A DNA stretch of 64,000 bases from Nicoliella spurrieriana (GCF_023380205.1 NZ_CP093360.1:124001-188000), one strand, 5' to 3'; positions 35,018-44,344 are shown, counted from the stretch's first letter. Made by a program: numbers and translations. The notes: a model not told the origin generated them from the letters alone.

Positions 35018-37294
35018 ATGACAAAGACAATTATCGGATTTCCAAGAATTGGTGAACATCGTGAATTAAAATTTGCAACTGAACATTACTGGAAGCACCA
35101 AATCGATCAATCAGAACTATTAGCAAACGCACATGACATTAAGGTTGCCCATTGGCAAGCTCAAAAGGATGCCGGAATTGATTTAATTCCCGTCGGTGAT
35201 TTTTCATTCTTTGATAACCTATTGGATACCGCAGTTGCATTAAACGTTGTTTCCAAGCGTTACCGTGACTTGAACGTTTCAGAATTAGATGAATATTTTG
35301 CACAAGCCCGGGGGTATCAAGCAGATGGTGAAACCGTGCGTGCACTACCAATGAAGAAGTGGTTCAATACGAACTACCACTACATCGTTCCAGAATTTAC
35401 TAATGAGACCGACGTTAAGTTGATTGGTCACAAGTTATTTGATGAAATCAAGGAAGCCCAGAATGCTGGAGTTGATCCAAAGGCGGTCATCGTTGGACCA
35501 TACACGCTGCTAAAACTATCACGCTTCTTAGATGGTACTAAGCCAGCCAAATTTGTACAACCACTCATTGCGGCCTACCAAGAACTACTTGCTAAGTTGA
35601 ACCAAGCGGGAGTTGAATACCTCCAAATTGACGAACCAGCGTTATCATTCGATGTTGACGGGAATGAAAAAGCAATCTTTGATCAACTATATGATGCCAT
35701 CTTGGCTAATGATCACGGGGTAAAGGTCATCTTACAAAGTTACTTTGGTGACATTCGGGATGTGTATGAAGACGTTACTAACAAGCCATTTTATGGAATT
35801 GGATTAGACTTCTTGGAAGGTGCACACAACCTTGAGTTAATCAACGAAAAGGGCTTCCCAGCAGATAAGCACCTCTTTGCCGGCGTCGTTAATGGTAAAA
35901 ATATCTGGCGGAATGAATATGACCATACGCTAAACTTATTAGCAAAAATTAAGACGGATGCACCAATCGTGCTGAGCACTTCCTGTTCACTCCTCCATGT
36001 GCCATATTCAGCAGCCAATGAAGATGGATTGGCTAGTGACGTTAAGCAACACTTAGCATTTGCAATTGAAAAATTAGGTGAGTTAGTTGATCTAGACCAC
36101 ATCGTCAATCATGATGATGCAGGAGCCGACTTATTAGCAAAGAACGAAGCGCTATTTAAGAACGTTAAGCATCCCGTTAACTCAACTGTTCATAATCGCA
36201 TCAATGCATTGACCGATGCTGATTACACCCGCTTACCAGAACGCAGCGAACGTGAAAAGGTCCAAAAAGATGAATTTAAGTTACCAACATTACCAACCAC
36301 TACGATTGGATCATTCCCACAAACCGCTGATGTTCGTGCTAACCGGCGGAAGTTTAGACACCATGAAATTACCCGCGACCAATATGATGAGTTTAACCGT
36401 GAAAAGATTGCGCGCATCATTAAGATTCAAGAAGATTTGGGCTTGGACGTATTGGTGCATGGTGAATACGAACGCAACGACATGGTCGAATACTTCGGTG
36501 AAAAGTTAGATGGATTTGTCTTCACCCAAAATGGTTGGGTTCAATCATACGGAACCCGGGGCGTGAAGCCACCAATTATCTGGGGGGACATTAGTAGAAC
36601 CGCACCCATCACCGTTGATGCATCGGTTTACGCTAACAACCTAACTGATAAGTGGGTCAAGGGAATGCTGACCGGTCCGGTGACCATCTTCAACTGGTCC
36701 TTCCCACGTGAAGATATTGCTAGAAAGGAAACCGTTACGCAGATTTCATTGGCACTCCGCGATGAAGTACTTGATTTGGAAAAGAATGACATTAAGATCA
36801 TTCAAATTGATGAACCAGCACTCCGCGAAAACCTACCACTGCGGAAGTCTGATTGGTACAAGGAATACCTGGATTGGGCAGTGCCAGCATTTAGATTGGT
36901 CCACAGTGGTGTCCAAGAATCGACCCAAATTCATACGCACATGTGTTATAGCGAATTCGGCGACATTCTAAAGGCGATTGATAACTTGGATGCCGATGTC
37001 ATTTCATTCGAAGCATCACGGGCGGACTTTACCTTAATCGACGAACTAGTTGATGATCACTTCCAGACCGAAGTGGGCCCCGGAGTGTACGATATTCATT
37101 CACCACGGATTCCATCAGAAGCCGAAATTCAAGATTTAATCCAACAAATTATTAGTAAATTACCAGTTGATAAGATCTGGATCAACCCAGATTGTGGGCT
37201 TAAGACTCGTTCTGAACAAGAATCGTTCGATAGCCTAAAGAACATGGTTGAAGCCACGAAAGTAGTAAGGGGGAGCATTTATGAACATAGCTGA
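35018..37294 (+). CDS. metE: cobalamin-independent methionine synthase
   Basis: 758 residues, full family length with two barrels. Zinc ligands in THMCYSEF and NPDCGLKTR; the linker block TTTIGSFPQTADVR starts the second domain. Transfers methyl from 5-methyl-THF-polyglutamate to homocysteine. AAGGGG precedes ATG. Under the methionine T-box and overlapping metF by 14 nt, so the methyl donor enzyme is co-translated. Confidence 0.95.
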   Translation: MTKTIIGFPRIGEHRELKFATEHYWKHQIDQSELLANAHDIKVAHWQAQKDAGIDLIPVGDFSFFDNLLDTAVALNVVSKRYRDLNVSELDEYFAQARGYQADGETVRALPMKKWFNTNYHYIVPEFTNETDVKLIGHKLFDEIKEAQNAGVDPKAVIVGPYTLLKLSRFLDGTKPAKFVQPLIAAYQELLAKLNQAGVEYLQIDEPALSFDVDGNEKAIFDQLYDAILANDHGVKVILQSYFGDIRDVYEDVTNKPFYGIGLDFLEGAHNLELINEKGFPADKHLFAGVVNGKNIWRNEYDHTLNLLAKIKTDAPIVLSTSCSLLHVPYSAANEDGLASDVKQHLAFAIEKLGELVDLDHIVNHDDAGADLLAKNEALFKNVKHPVNSTVHNRINALTDADYTRLPERSEREKVQKDEFKLPTLPTTTIGSFPQTADVRANRRKFRHHEITRDQYDEFNREKIARIIKIQEDLGLDVLVHGEYERNDMVEYFGEKLDGFVFTQNGWVQSYGTRGVKPPIIWGDISRTAPITVDASVYANNLTDKWVKGMLTGPVTIFNWSFPREDIARKETVTQISLALRDEVLDLEKNDIKIIQIDEPALRENLPLRKSDWYKEYLDWAVPAFRLVHSGVQESTQIHTHMCYSEFGDILKAIDNLDADVISFEASRADFTLIDELVDDHFQTEVGPGVYDIHSPRIPSEAEIQDLIQQIISKLPVDKIWINPDCGLKTRSEQESFDSLKNMVEATKVVRGSIYEHS

Positions 37295-38183
37295 TCTTTT
37301 TAAACACAAAACAGTGTTTTCACTTGAAGTCTTTCCACCAAAGAAGTATTCATCGGTGGAAACGATTCTACCGACCTTGACGGCCTTAAAGAACGTGAAC
37401 CCAGATTTTATATCGGTCACGTTAGGTGCCGGGGGCTCTGCACAAAGCGATGGAACGGTGGCGGTAGTTAACTTAATCCAAAATCATCTTAAGATTCCTG
37501 CAGTGGCCCACGTGCCCGGTCTGTATCAAGACGAGGAACAAGTAGATCAGTTAATTCAACGCCTCCAATCAATTAATGTAGATAATATCTTAGCCCTTCG
37601 TGGAGACCGGATTCCTGGATTAGCGCCACGGGGTGTGTTTAACCACGCCAGTGATTTAATTACCTACGTGCATTCCAAGTATCCAGACGTCCACATCGCC
37701 AGTGCATGTTATCCAGAATGCCACCAGGAAGCGACTTCATTTGTTGATGACATTGAACATTTGAAGCAAAAAATTGATGCCGGCAGTGACCACTTGATTT
37801 CGCAACTATTTTTTGATAATCGTCACTTCTATGACTTCCAAGAAAAATTAGCTCTGGCTGGGATTAACGTGCCGGTGGAAGCTGGAATTATGCCATGCAC
37901 GAGTAAAAAGCAAATTGAGCGGATTACCGAAATTTCTGGGATTCCGGTGCCGGATAAATTTAAAAAGATGATGAATCGGTACGCAGACAATAAAATCGCA
38001 CTTCGTGATGCTGGAATTGCCTACGCCATTGATCAAATTGTGGATTTAGTATCACAGGGGGTCGACGGGATTCATCTCTACACAATGAATAAGCCGGAAG
38101 TGGCACAACGCATTTGGGATGCCACCAAAAACATCTTTGGGGCTACCGAACTGCATGATGACGGTCGGCTAACGATAAAATAA
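37281..38183 (+). CDS. metF: 5,10-methylenetetrahydrofolate reductase
   Basis: 300 residues. FSLEVFPPKK, SVTLGAGGSA, ALRGDRIPG, ASACYPECH, SQLFFDN and GIMPCTS are the canonical MetF blocks in order; FAD-dependent barrel. Supplies 5-methyl-THF to MetE. GGGGGAG lies within the end of metE. It is the conventional copy; a divergent paralog is at 25.6 kb. Confidence 0.93.
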   Translation: MNIADLFKHKTVFSLEVFPPKKYSSVETILPTLTALKNVNPDFISVTLGAGGSAQSDGTVAVVNLIQNHLKIPAVAHVPGLYQDEEQVDQLIQRLQSINVDNILALRGDRIPGLAPRGVFNHASDLITYVHSKYPDVHIASACYPECHQEATSFVDDIEHLKQKIDAGSDHLISQLFFDNRHFYDFQEKLALAGINVPVEAGIMPCTSKKQIERITEISGIPVPDKFKKMMNRYADNKIALRDAGIAYAIDQIVDLVSQGVDGIHLYTMNKPEVAQRIWDATKNIFGATELHDDGRLTIK

Positions 38184-38186
38184 GCT

Positions 38187-38217
38187 TAAAAATGGGTCGC
38201 TAATGGACCCATTTTTT
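38187..38217 (+). terminator. rho-independent terminator
   Basis: AAAAATGGGTC/GACCCATTTTTT hairpin after metF. Confidence 0.75.
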
Positions 38218-38328
38218 AGTGGGGCAAGATAGTTGCATTCCCACTTAAAAATAATTACGATAATATTAGTTAGATATTTTAAAAAATAAATTATTAATAA
38301 CAAATTATTTATAATTAGGAGGATTCAA

Positions 38329-39174
38329 ATGACAAAAACTTGGTTAATTACCGGAACCTCGACTGGCTTTGGCCGTGAACTAGCAGTGCAGTTGGCTACA
38401 CAGGGACGCGTTAACTTGGTAGCGAGCGCAAGGAAACCAGCCGAATTAGATTACCTGGATCAATATGACCATGGACAAATCCTAAAAACGCAATTAGACG
38501 TGACCAATGAATCTGAAATTAAAGCGACCGTGGATCAGGCAGTTAATAAATTTGGATCAATTGATGTATTGGTCAATAATGCCGGGTTTGGATATTTTGC
38601 AACCTTTGAGGAAAGTGATGAACACCAGACCCGCGCCATGTTCGATGTGAACTTCTGGGGGCTGGTTGATATGACCAAAGCAGTGTTACCAACAATGCGG
38701 AAGCAACGGTCTGGCATTATTGTGAATCTATCATCGATTGCTGGAATTAAGGGAACGACCGCACTATCGTTTTACAATGCAACTAAGCATGCCGTAGAAG
38801 GGGTTAGCAAGGGATTACAATTAGAAGTAGCTCCATTTGGCATTAAATTGATGTTAGTTGAACCCAGCGCATTTAGAACCGACTGGGCAGGCCGTTCATC
38901 ATTAAAGGCGGTTAGTCAAATTAATGATTATCAGCAGCTATCTGACCAACGAATTGCTGGGCGGAGTGATAGTGACCACGGTCAATCAGGAGATCCAAAG
39001 GCGGCAGCCGAGATCATCATTGACCAGGTGGAAAATCATGGGAACGAACTACCGTTCCACTTGCCACTAGGGAATGCTGCCATTGATTCTGGTGAAAAAG
39101 AGTTAAAGGCGACCCTAGCTGAATACCAAAAGAATGCGGATTTAGCCCGGTCTGCTGATCGGCCCGCAAAATAA
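38329..39174 (+). CDS. SDR-family oxidoreductase
   Basis: 281 residues. TGTSTGFGRELAVQLA (NADP loop), NNAGFGYFATFEE, catalytic Ser in NLSSIAGIKG and YNATKHAVEG with Tyr-x-x-x-Lys. The length and the C-terminal half fit the longer 'classical' SDRs often labelled short-chain dehydrogenase in lactobacilli. Substrate unknown. TAGGAGG precedes ATG. Confidence 0.82.
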   Translation: MTKTWLITGTSTGFGRELAVQLATQGRVNLVASARKPAELDYLDQYDHGQILKTQLDVTNESEIKATVDQAVNKFGSIDVLVNNAGFGYFATFEESDEHQTRAMFDVNFWGLVDMTKAVLPTMRKQRSGIIVNLSSIAGIKGTTALSFYNATKHAVEGVSKGLQLEVAPFGIKLMLVEPSAFRTDWAGRSSLKAVSQINDYQQLSDQRIAGRSDSDHGQSGDPKAAAEIIIDQVENHGNELPFHLPLGNAAIDSGEKELKATLAEYQKNADLARSADRPAK

Positions 39175-39200
39175 TAATTAGAAAATTATGAAAAAAAACG

Positions 39201-39230
39201 TTGACATTCTAATTTAGCATCATGTATACT
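39201..39230 (+). promoter_or_regulatory. promoter of T-box leader
   Basis: TTGACA, 18 nt, TATACT, just before the leader. Confidence 0.7.
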
Positions 39231-39239
39231 AATGTCATT

Positions 39240-39500
39240 CAATAAATGAACTGAATCGATTCGATGGAGTCGGGGTTTAGATTTACTAAGCGAGTGCCGT
39301 TAGATGCAAGGGCATTAAATGCTAAGTCCTTAAAGATTGAATTGATAACACGGTGTGCTATTCGAGGCCACCTGGTGATCACCCATTACTGTGATAAGGA
39401 CTATGATGATAGTCCGTAAAGAGGGGTCCTTGTGACCCGAAAATAGGTGGTACCACGTTATAAACGTCCTTCAGCATTTTGCTGGGGGGCGTTTTTTGGT
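39240..39500 (+). promoter_or_regulatory. T-box leader of the 2-hydroxyacid dehydrogenase gene
   Basis: TCGATTC (about 39255) can pair with GAATTGA to close Stem I. T-box core AGGTGGTACCACG is at 39445-39457, then a terminator ACGTCC...CAGC...GCTG...CGT with TTTTTT (39463-39498). I could not resolve the specifier loop; CUA (Leu), in GCUAAGUCC, is one reading, but I do not claim it. A branched-chain amino acid would fit the enzyme downstream. Confidence 0.8.
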
Positions 39501-39529
39501 TCATACATAATAAAGGGGATTGATGAGAT

Positions 39530-40495
39530 ATGAAATATGGATTTATCGGTGCAGGTGCAATGGGTTATCGTTACGGAGTTATGATGCAGGAAAATGCTGG
39601 AATCGATGTTGATTTTATCGATACCTGGGAACCCAACGTTGAAAAAGTCCGTGAACAAGGCGGGGTCAAAGTCGCACGGGATCATAAAAACCAACACATT
39701 GTACCAATTAATATTTACTACCCTGAAGAATACACTGGGCATCCAGATGTTTGGATTATCTTCAAAAAGCAGATGCAGTTAGCAGATGAATTAGAGCGGG
39801 ATAAAGCAGCAGGGATTTTTCATCCTGATCAATATGCCTTTTCTGCAATGAATGGAATGGGGCACTTTGAAAAGATCGAAAAATACTTTGATCCAGATAA
39901 AATCATTTGTGGGACCGCAATGATTGCGACCCGGATGGATGGCCCCGCTGACGTTGACTTCATGGGAGCTGAAAATGGTGAAGTCATGCATATGGCCCCA
40001 TACAATAATAAGCCCGCCGATGAAGTGACTAAGCAAGTCTTTGCAGATTTTAAGCAGGCTAAGTTAGGCCCAGTAATGGCAAAGGAATGGAAGGGCATGT
40101 GCATGTCCAAGGTCGTTTACAACGCCGTGGTGAACACCCTTTGTACCATGTTTGAATTACAAATGGGTCAATTCATCGAATATCCCAAGGTCCCTGAAAT
40201 GGCGACCCAATTATTTAACGAATCCTTCGATGCCTGTGAACGGGCTGGAATCGAAATGATCGAGACTCGCCAGGAACAAATTGATTCCGTTACCACCACG
40301 AGCCATCAATTTAAGTATCACTACCCTTCAATGTATCAAGACTTCTCGAAGGGCCGGCCAACTGAAGTGGACTACATTAACGGCTACATTGCTAAAATCG
40401 GTCGTGAACACGACTACGTTTGTCGGACCCACGAGTTTATAGTAAACGAAGTCCACATGGTTGAATTAATGCGGAAGTACAAACATAATAATTAA
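39530..40495 (+). CDS. D-2-hydroxyacid dehydrogenase of the ketopantoate reductase family
   Basis: 321 residues. GFIGAGAMGYRYGVMM is the NADP-binding loop; SAMNGMGHFEKIEKYF and GTAMIATRMDGPADV carry the ApbA/PanE fold, and KGMCMSKVVYNAVVNTLC the catalytic Lys-Asn region. Lactococcal and enterococcal relatives reduce branched 2-keto acids to D-2-hydroxyacids rather than ketopantoate. The T-box in front ties it to amino acid supply, fitting a role in branched-chain keto acid disposal instead of pantothenate synthesis. GGGGATTG precedes ATG. Confidence 0.8.
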   Translation: MKYGFIGAGAMGYRYGVMMQENAGIDVDFIDTWEPNVEKVREQGGVKVARDHKNQHIVPINIYYPEEYTGHPDVWIIFKKQMQLADELERDKAAGIFHPDQYAFSAMNGMGHFEKIEKYFDPDKIICGTAMIATRMDGPADVDFMGAENGEVMHMAPYNNKPADEVTKQVFADFKQAKLGPVMAKEWKGMCMSKVVYNAVVNTLCTMFELQMGQFIEYPKVPEMATQLFNESFDACERAGIEMIETRQEQIDSVTTTSHQFKYHYPSMYQDFSKGRPTEVDYINGYIAKIGREHDYVCRTHEFIVNEVHMVELMRKYKHNN

Positions 40496-40857
40496 TTTAA
40501 TCCTCATCCATAGTAACAACACATAGTTTTACCCACATAACCCACATAATGATTGAACTAATCGTCAGTTAACGATTAACCCATAGCAATACCCACATAG
40601 CTTGATTGAAATTGATAAGGATAATGATTACCACCGTATGTTTAAGATTATAAATAATTAGTTGTAATAAATAACCTCCGATCAGATTATATCTGTTTGG
40701 AGGTTATTTTGTATGCTTAACCGATAAGCATACCTTTTAAGGGGTTTAATTGTTGGATGATTGAGTAAGTGATTCAAATTTTAATAATATTTGAAGTCGA
40801 TGACATATAATAAATTTATTTTTGGAACAGTAATAACGATAATTAACATTATCGTTA
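40496..40857. other. intergenic stretch with short repeats
   Basis: No gene visible. It contains four copies of ACCCACATA or a close variant between 40531 and 40600, a short dyad AATCGT...ACGATT, and a terminator at 40669-40710. It marks the left edge of the AT-rich accessory region. Confidence 0.4.
40669..40710. terminator. strong hairpin terminator
   Basis: AAATAACCTCC...GGAGGTTATTTT with a 19-nt loop. Confidence 0.65.
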
Positions 40858-41166
40858 TTAGTGCCTATATAGTTTATCGTGGTCACCAGTATCAATTAAT
40901 GTTAAGACTAGCTCATCTTGATCGATTTTATAAATCACGATCCAATTGTCTAAGCTTTTGTTACCACGTTTAGAAAGTCTGCCAGGATGAAAAAATCGAT
41001 ATCATTGCCAGTTATTTGATAGCGAGTGGTCCTTAGATTTTAACAAGATGACCTTATCAAGGTTAATGATTGCTGATAAGACGGTTGAGATTAATTCGAT
41101 TGGATAGTGTTTTTTAGATAGTTTCTTTAAACTCCGTTCAAATTGTTGAGTTTGCTTAATTTTCAT
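40858..41166 (-). pseudogene. YafQ/RelE-type mRNA interferase toxin with in-frame stop
   Basis: 102 sense codons plus an internal TGA at codon 55 (41002-41004). Before it: MKIKQTQQFERSLKKLSKK...LLKSKDHSLSNNWQ; after it, in the same frame: YRFFHPGRL...NWIVIYKIDQDELVLTLIDTGDHDKLYRH. In YafQ-like toxins this junction reads N-W-x-G-x-R-E-F-H, so a GGA-to-TGA change explains the stop. The tail keeps the GDHDKL His. Overlaps the antitoxin gene by 11 nt as in intact modules. Product should be inactive unless TGA is read through. Confidence 0.8.
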
Positions 41167-41440
41167 TACGTTTGATTGTTTCTAGATATTTGTTGAAAGA
41201 TTGAATAGTCCCATCACCGATTTGTTTATTTTGGTCATGTTCTGCAGCTTCCTTAGCAGCTAGTGCTGAAGGGGTGTTTAAATAATCACTTTCTCCACTA
41301 GCGATATTAGCTAATGCAAATTGGATATAATTTGAAAGGCTAAGACCGCGCTTTTCTAATTCAGATGTAGCAGCACGTTTTATATCTGGTGCAATACGTA
41401 CACTGATGCGATCTTGTTTTTGAACTGAACTTTTAGGCAT
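41156..41440 (-). CDS. RelB/DinJ-family antitoxin
   Basis: 94 residues. N-terminal ribbon-helix-helix KQDRISVRIAPDIKRAATSELEKRG followed by LSLSNYIQFALANIA is the RelB/DinJ signature; the C-terminal half wraps the toxin in this family. AAGGAGGAAG precedes ATG. Intact while its toxin partner carries a stop codon, so the antitoxin may persist as an orphan that could neutralise related toxins. Confidence 0.85.
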   Translation of the reverse strand: MPKSSVQKQDRISVRIAPDIKRAATSELEKRGLSLSNYIQFALANIASGESDYLNTPSALAAKEAAEHDQNKQIGDGTIQSFNKYLETIKRNEN

Positions 41441-41579
41441 AATAACTTCCTCCTTAATTACGTATGACTCTTGTCATACAATTATTCATAGGCAAATTAT
41501 AGGAGCAAAAGAAATAACTGTCACTGATAACATCTTTATAGTTAAAAAGGATTAAGTTAAATTTTTTTATCTGGATTCT

Positions 41580-41759
41580 TTACATAGTCTCAATTTTTTC
41601 AAATATATATTCATAGATACAAAAAATAAAGGCATATATAACCACATTTAGTAGTCGATTTTCTATATTTGTAAAACTATAAAATACCATGTCTAGTATA
41701 ACTGCCAAGAAAACTTCTAGGATTCTTAGTTCAATAATCTTTTCAGAGTTACTTTTCAT
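41580..41759 (-). CDS. small two-helix membrane protein
   Basis: 59 residues from ATG at 41759 (AAGGTG upstream). Two hydrophobic segments, about residues 13-29 and 36-53, separated by a short polar turn. The size and layout resemble bacteriocin immunity-type membrane proteins, but nothing specific is recognisable. Confidence 0.45.
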   Translation of the reverse strand: MKSNSEKIIELRILEVFLAVILDMVFYSFTNIENRLLNVVIYAFIFCIYEYIFEKIETM

Positions 41760-41829
41760 TTTAAACACCTTCTATAATTAATTTTATCATATTTCAATAT
41801 AGTTTTAACGTAACTTAAGATGATTGGAT

Positions 41830-41866
41830 AAAATAGCACCTTCAAATCAACAAGGTGCTATTTATT
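41830..41866. terminator. hairpin terminator
   Basis: AAAATAGCACCTT/AAGGTGCTATTT then ATTTTG. Confidence 0.65.
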
Positions 41867-42078
41867 TTGTCCTCATTTATCAAAATATAATCATCATTGA
41901 ATTTACTCTGACATTAGCTTATGCTTTGATTAACCATTTAAAACATTGATATATCAACGATGCAACCATAGGGTGCGGGCTATGTTAGTATATAGAGCGG
42001 CTTTTTAATCGAATTATATTTACAACTATTAAGCCAATTCGGATAATGAAATTAAATCAAACGACGGGAGGCGGACTT

Positions 42079-42960
42079 ATGAAAAATATTTTTAGCCATC
42101 AGTTAATTACACTGAGAAGACAAAAGAAATTATCACAAAGTTCACTAGCAAATAAATTATATGTAGCAAGACAATCCATTTCAAAATGGGAAAACGGTGA
42201 TTCAGACCCTAGTATTGAAAATTTAATTAACTTAGCAGAAATCTTCAATGTGGATTTAGACTATTTGGTATTTGGTACAAATAATGCCGATAATTTAGTT
42301 CTTAAATTGAGTCAAATCCAAAAATCATTCTATCAACCGGTTTTAAAAGGTGTTGATTTAGAAATATATAGTCGCGACCGGATTGCACTATTAGGAAGTA
42401 ACGGTTCCGGTAAATCAACATTGTTTAAAATTATCATTGGTTTAATGAAAGCAGATAGCGGCAGGATCGAAAATCATATTAATAATTTGGATTCATTGAA
42501 CGTTATGCCTCAAGATAACGTTTTGATCGATAGTTTCAAATTAAACGAGCAGGTACAATTGACCGCAGCCATCAATAAAATCACATCGAAAACGTTTATT
42601 CAAGATATGATTAAGAAATTTAGTTTGACACCATATATCAACACCAATGTTAGTAAATTATCTGGTGGCCAAAAACGACGGTTATCCTTATTGTTGAGTC
42701 TACTTAGACCGTCTAAATTATTATTGTTGGATGAACCCACGGTGGGGATGGATTTAGAAACAATTGATTTCTTTTGGAACTATTTAGACCATGTCAGCGG
42801 AAGCGTCGTTACCGTGACCCATGATTTTAACCAAATTGATAAATTCTTTTCACGTGTCGTTCTATTAAAGAATGGCATAATTGATCAAAACGTATCGGTT
42901 GACACTATCCATAGCCATAATCAAACGATTGAACAGTGGTATCGCCACTTCAATGATTAG
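42079..42960 (+). CDS. XRE helix-turn-helix fused to an ABC ATPase
   Basis: 293 residues from ATG at 42079 (GGGAGG upstream). Residues about 5-65 are an XRE HTH: LITLRRQKKLSQSSLANKLYVARQSISKWENG, then DYLVFG. The rest is an ABC ATPase: Walker A GSNGSGKST, signature LSGGQKRR, Walker B LLLLDEPTVG and the switch His in VTVTHD. The nucleotide domain is shorter than usual between Walker A and signature. A permease gene follows 9 nt later, so this is the ATPase of an exporter that carries its own DNA-binding domain, possibly an autoregulator. Likely part of a toxin export or resistance unit. Confidence 0.85.
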   Translation: MKNIFSHQLITLRRQKKLSQSSLANKLYVARQSISKWENGDSDPSIENLINLAEIFNVDLDYLVFGTNNADNLVLKLSQIQKSFYQPVLKGVDLEIYSRDRIALLGSNGSGKSTLFKIIIGLMKADSGRIENHINNLDSLNVMPQDNVLIDSFKLNEQVQLTAAINKITSKTFIQDMIKKFSLTPYINTNVSKLSGGQKRRLSLLLSLLRPSKLLLLDEPTVGMDLETIDFFWNYLDHVSGSVVTVTHDFNQIDKFFSRVVLLKNGIIDQNVSVDTIHSHNQTIEQWYRHFND

Positions 42961-42969
42961 GAGGAAAAC

Positions 42970-43743
42970 ATGATTAAATTATTACAGATTAAACCGGTCC
43001 TCAGAAATAAAAACTTTATCTTTTTCACAATCCTTATCCCGAGCTTTTGGTTAATTTCTCTTGATATGATGCTTTTTCATACTGGGACTCATGATTATTT
43101 TGGTTCTAAAATCAGCTATAAATATATTATCTTCGCTACTTGTTGTTTGACGGGGATTGCTGGTAATTCTTTAGTTACCTTTAGTAAAAGAATTAATACA
43201 TCTAGAGAATACTATTTACTTCAATTTAAAATTTCACATTATTCGGTATGGAATTGGCTAACTGATTCTCTATTAACCCAGTTGATTTTGAACCTGATGA
43301 TTAGTATCATACTATTTATTGTGGGGATATTCCTCCATGTGACGACATTCAATTGGACAATCTTAATGCTAATGCTATTGATCAATATAGTTGGAATTTA
43401 CCTAAGTTTGATTGGTTTTGCCCTCGGAATTTTAGTTGATGGTAAAACATTAGATGCTAGTGGTTTTCCAATTATGATTTTGATGGCCTTTTTACTAATT
43501 CCATTCAATCATTTTACGACTGGATCATTCGTTGATTGGATAACTTTAGCCCAAAAAGTATTTCCAGGTTATTATACCTATAACATTCTTTCGCACTTAT
43601 CGGATACCATCGCTGTAAATAATGGTGATGTGATGGCATTCTTTGTGAGCATGGTACTTACAGCATTACCATTTCTGATTATTTTAGCTTTGAAACTACC
43701 TAATAATCGAAATATGATGAAAACGGGGGATTCAGATGATTAA
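42970..43743 (+). CDS. ABC-2-type transporter permease
   Basis: 257 residues with six membrane segments, the ABC2 permease layout (paired helices, SREYYLLQFKISHYSVWNWL loop, closing segment MAFFVSMVLTALPFLIILAL). Works with the upstream HTH-ATPase as a half-size exporter. AGGAGGA precedes ATG. Overlaps the next small gene by 8 nt, so all three form one operon. Confidence 0.82.
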   Translation: MIKLLQIKPVLRNKNFIFFTILIPSFWLISLDMMLFHTGTHDYFGSKISYKYIIFATCCLTGIAGNSLVTFSKRINTSREYYLLQFKISHYSVWNWLTDSLLTQLILNLMISIILFIVGIFLHVTTFNWTILMLMLLINIVGIYLSLIGFALGILVDGKTLDASGFPIMILMAFLLIPFNHFTTGSFVDWITLAQKVFPGYYTYNILSHLSDTIAVNNGDVMAFFVSMVLTALPFLIILALKLPNNRNMMKTGDSDD

Positions 43744-44047
43744 TTTTAAATTGATCCATGATCAGATTAAACAAAATTATGAACATGGAAAATATGGCAA
43801 TTACCGAAACGGAAAATATGAATATAATGGACCGTATGCTAATCATAATGATAATGCAAAAAATATTGGTGATTATGAAAGAGGAAGATTACAGGCAATA
43901 AATGATTTTAAAACAGGTAAGCACTTCAGAAAATATCCTAAAATAAGTCTTGAAATAATTAATATTGTATTTCATGGAAGAGCTGCAGAGGTTGTAAACT
44001 TTATCCATGGTTATAATGATGAGAAAAGGAAATATAAAAATAATTAA
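43736..44047 (+). CDS. small protein, family present twice in the island
   Basis: 103 residues, Tyr/Asn/Lys-rich. The C-terminal half reads ERGRLQAINDFKTGKHFRKYP...INIVFHGRAAEVVNFIHGYN. A paralog at 50442-50777 shares Q-A-x-N-D-x-K, F-x-x-Y-P, R-A-x-E and N-F-x-x-G-Y. No signal peptide. Coupled to the permease gene (8-nt overlap), so it may be an accessory or immunity factor of the exporter. Family unknown to me. Confidence 0.6.
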   Translation: MINFKLIHDQIKQNYEHGKYGNYRNGKYEYNGPYANHNDNAKNIGDYERGRLQAINDFKTGKHFRKYPKISLEIINIVFHGRAAEVVNFIHGYNDEKRKYKNN

Positions 44048-44052
44048 AAACG

Positions 44053-44104
44053 CAAAACATCCCTTAAGCTGGTAATTAACCTTAACTTAGGGGATGTTGT
44101 TTTA
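44053..44104 (+). terminator. terminator of the exporter operon
   Basis: AACATCCCTTAAG...CTTAGGGGATGTTGTTTTAG hairpin. Confidence 0.65.
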
Positions 44105-44149
44105 GTATGATATAATACCAAATATAGAAATACATAGGGGGAGATTCAC

Positions 44150-44344
44150 ATTGCTGGATTAATAATTAGTTACATAAGATTAGCAATTATCCTTTTTGGA
44201 GGAATAATTATATCATTTTATTATTCCCAAAATACTCAAAAAACAATTTAAAATCATTTGTTAGTCGTTTTAATATTTATTTTCCTTATCTAAAACAGAT
44301 TGATTATCGATCTTTTAAGGCACGTTTGTTGTTATCAATTGCAC
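44150..44344 (+). pseudogene. decayed small membrane protein gene
   Basis: TATAAT (44111-44116) and AGGGGGAG precede a stretch without a usable start: IAGLIISYIRLAIILFGG...YYSQNTQK in one frame, then NNLKSFVSRFNIYFPYLKQID in the next after a one-base shift. It is then cut by an IS end at 44345. Function unknown; probably once part of the toxin locus. Confidence 0.45.

Noticed and set aside
40531..40600. ACCCACATA repeats as a possible CRISPR or iteron array
   Set aside because: Units are only 9 nt, unevenly spaced and without spacers or a nearby Cas or Rep gene.
40791..40973. 60-codon + strand ORF
   Set aside because: Its downstream part is antisense to the toxin relic, it has no ribosome site, and its composition is that of a shadow frame.
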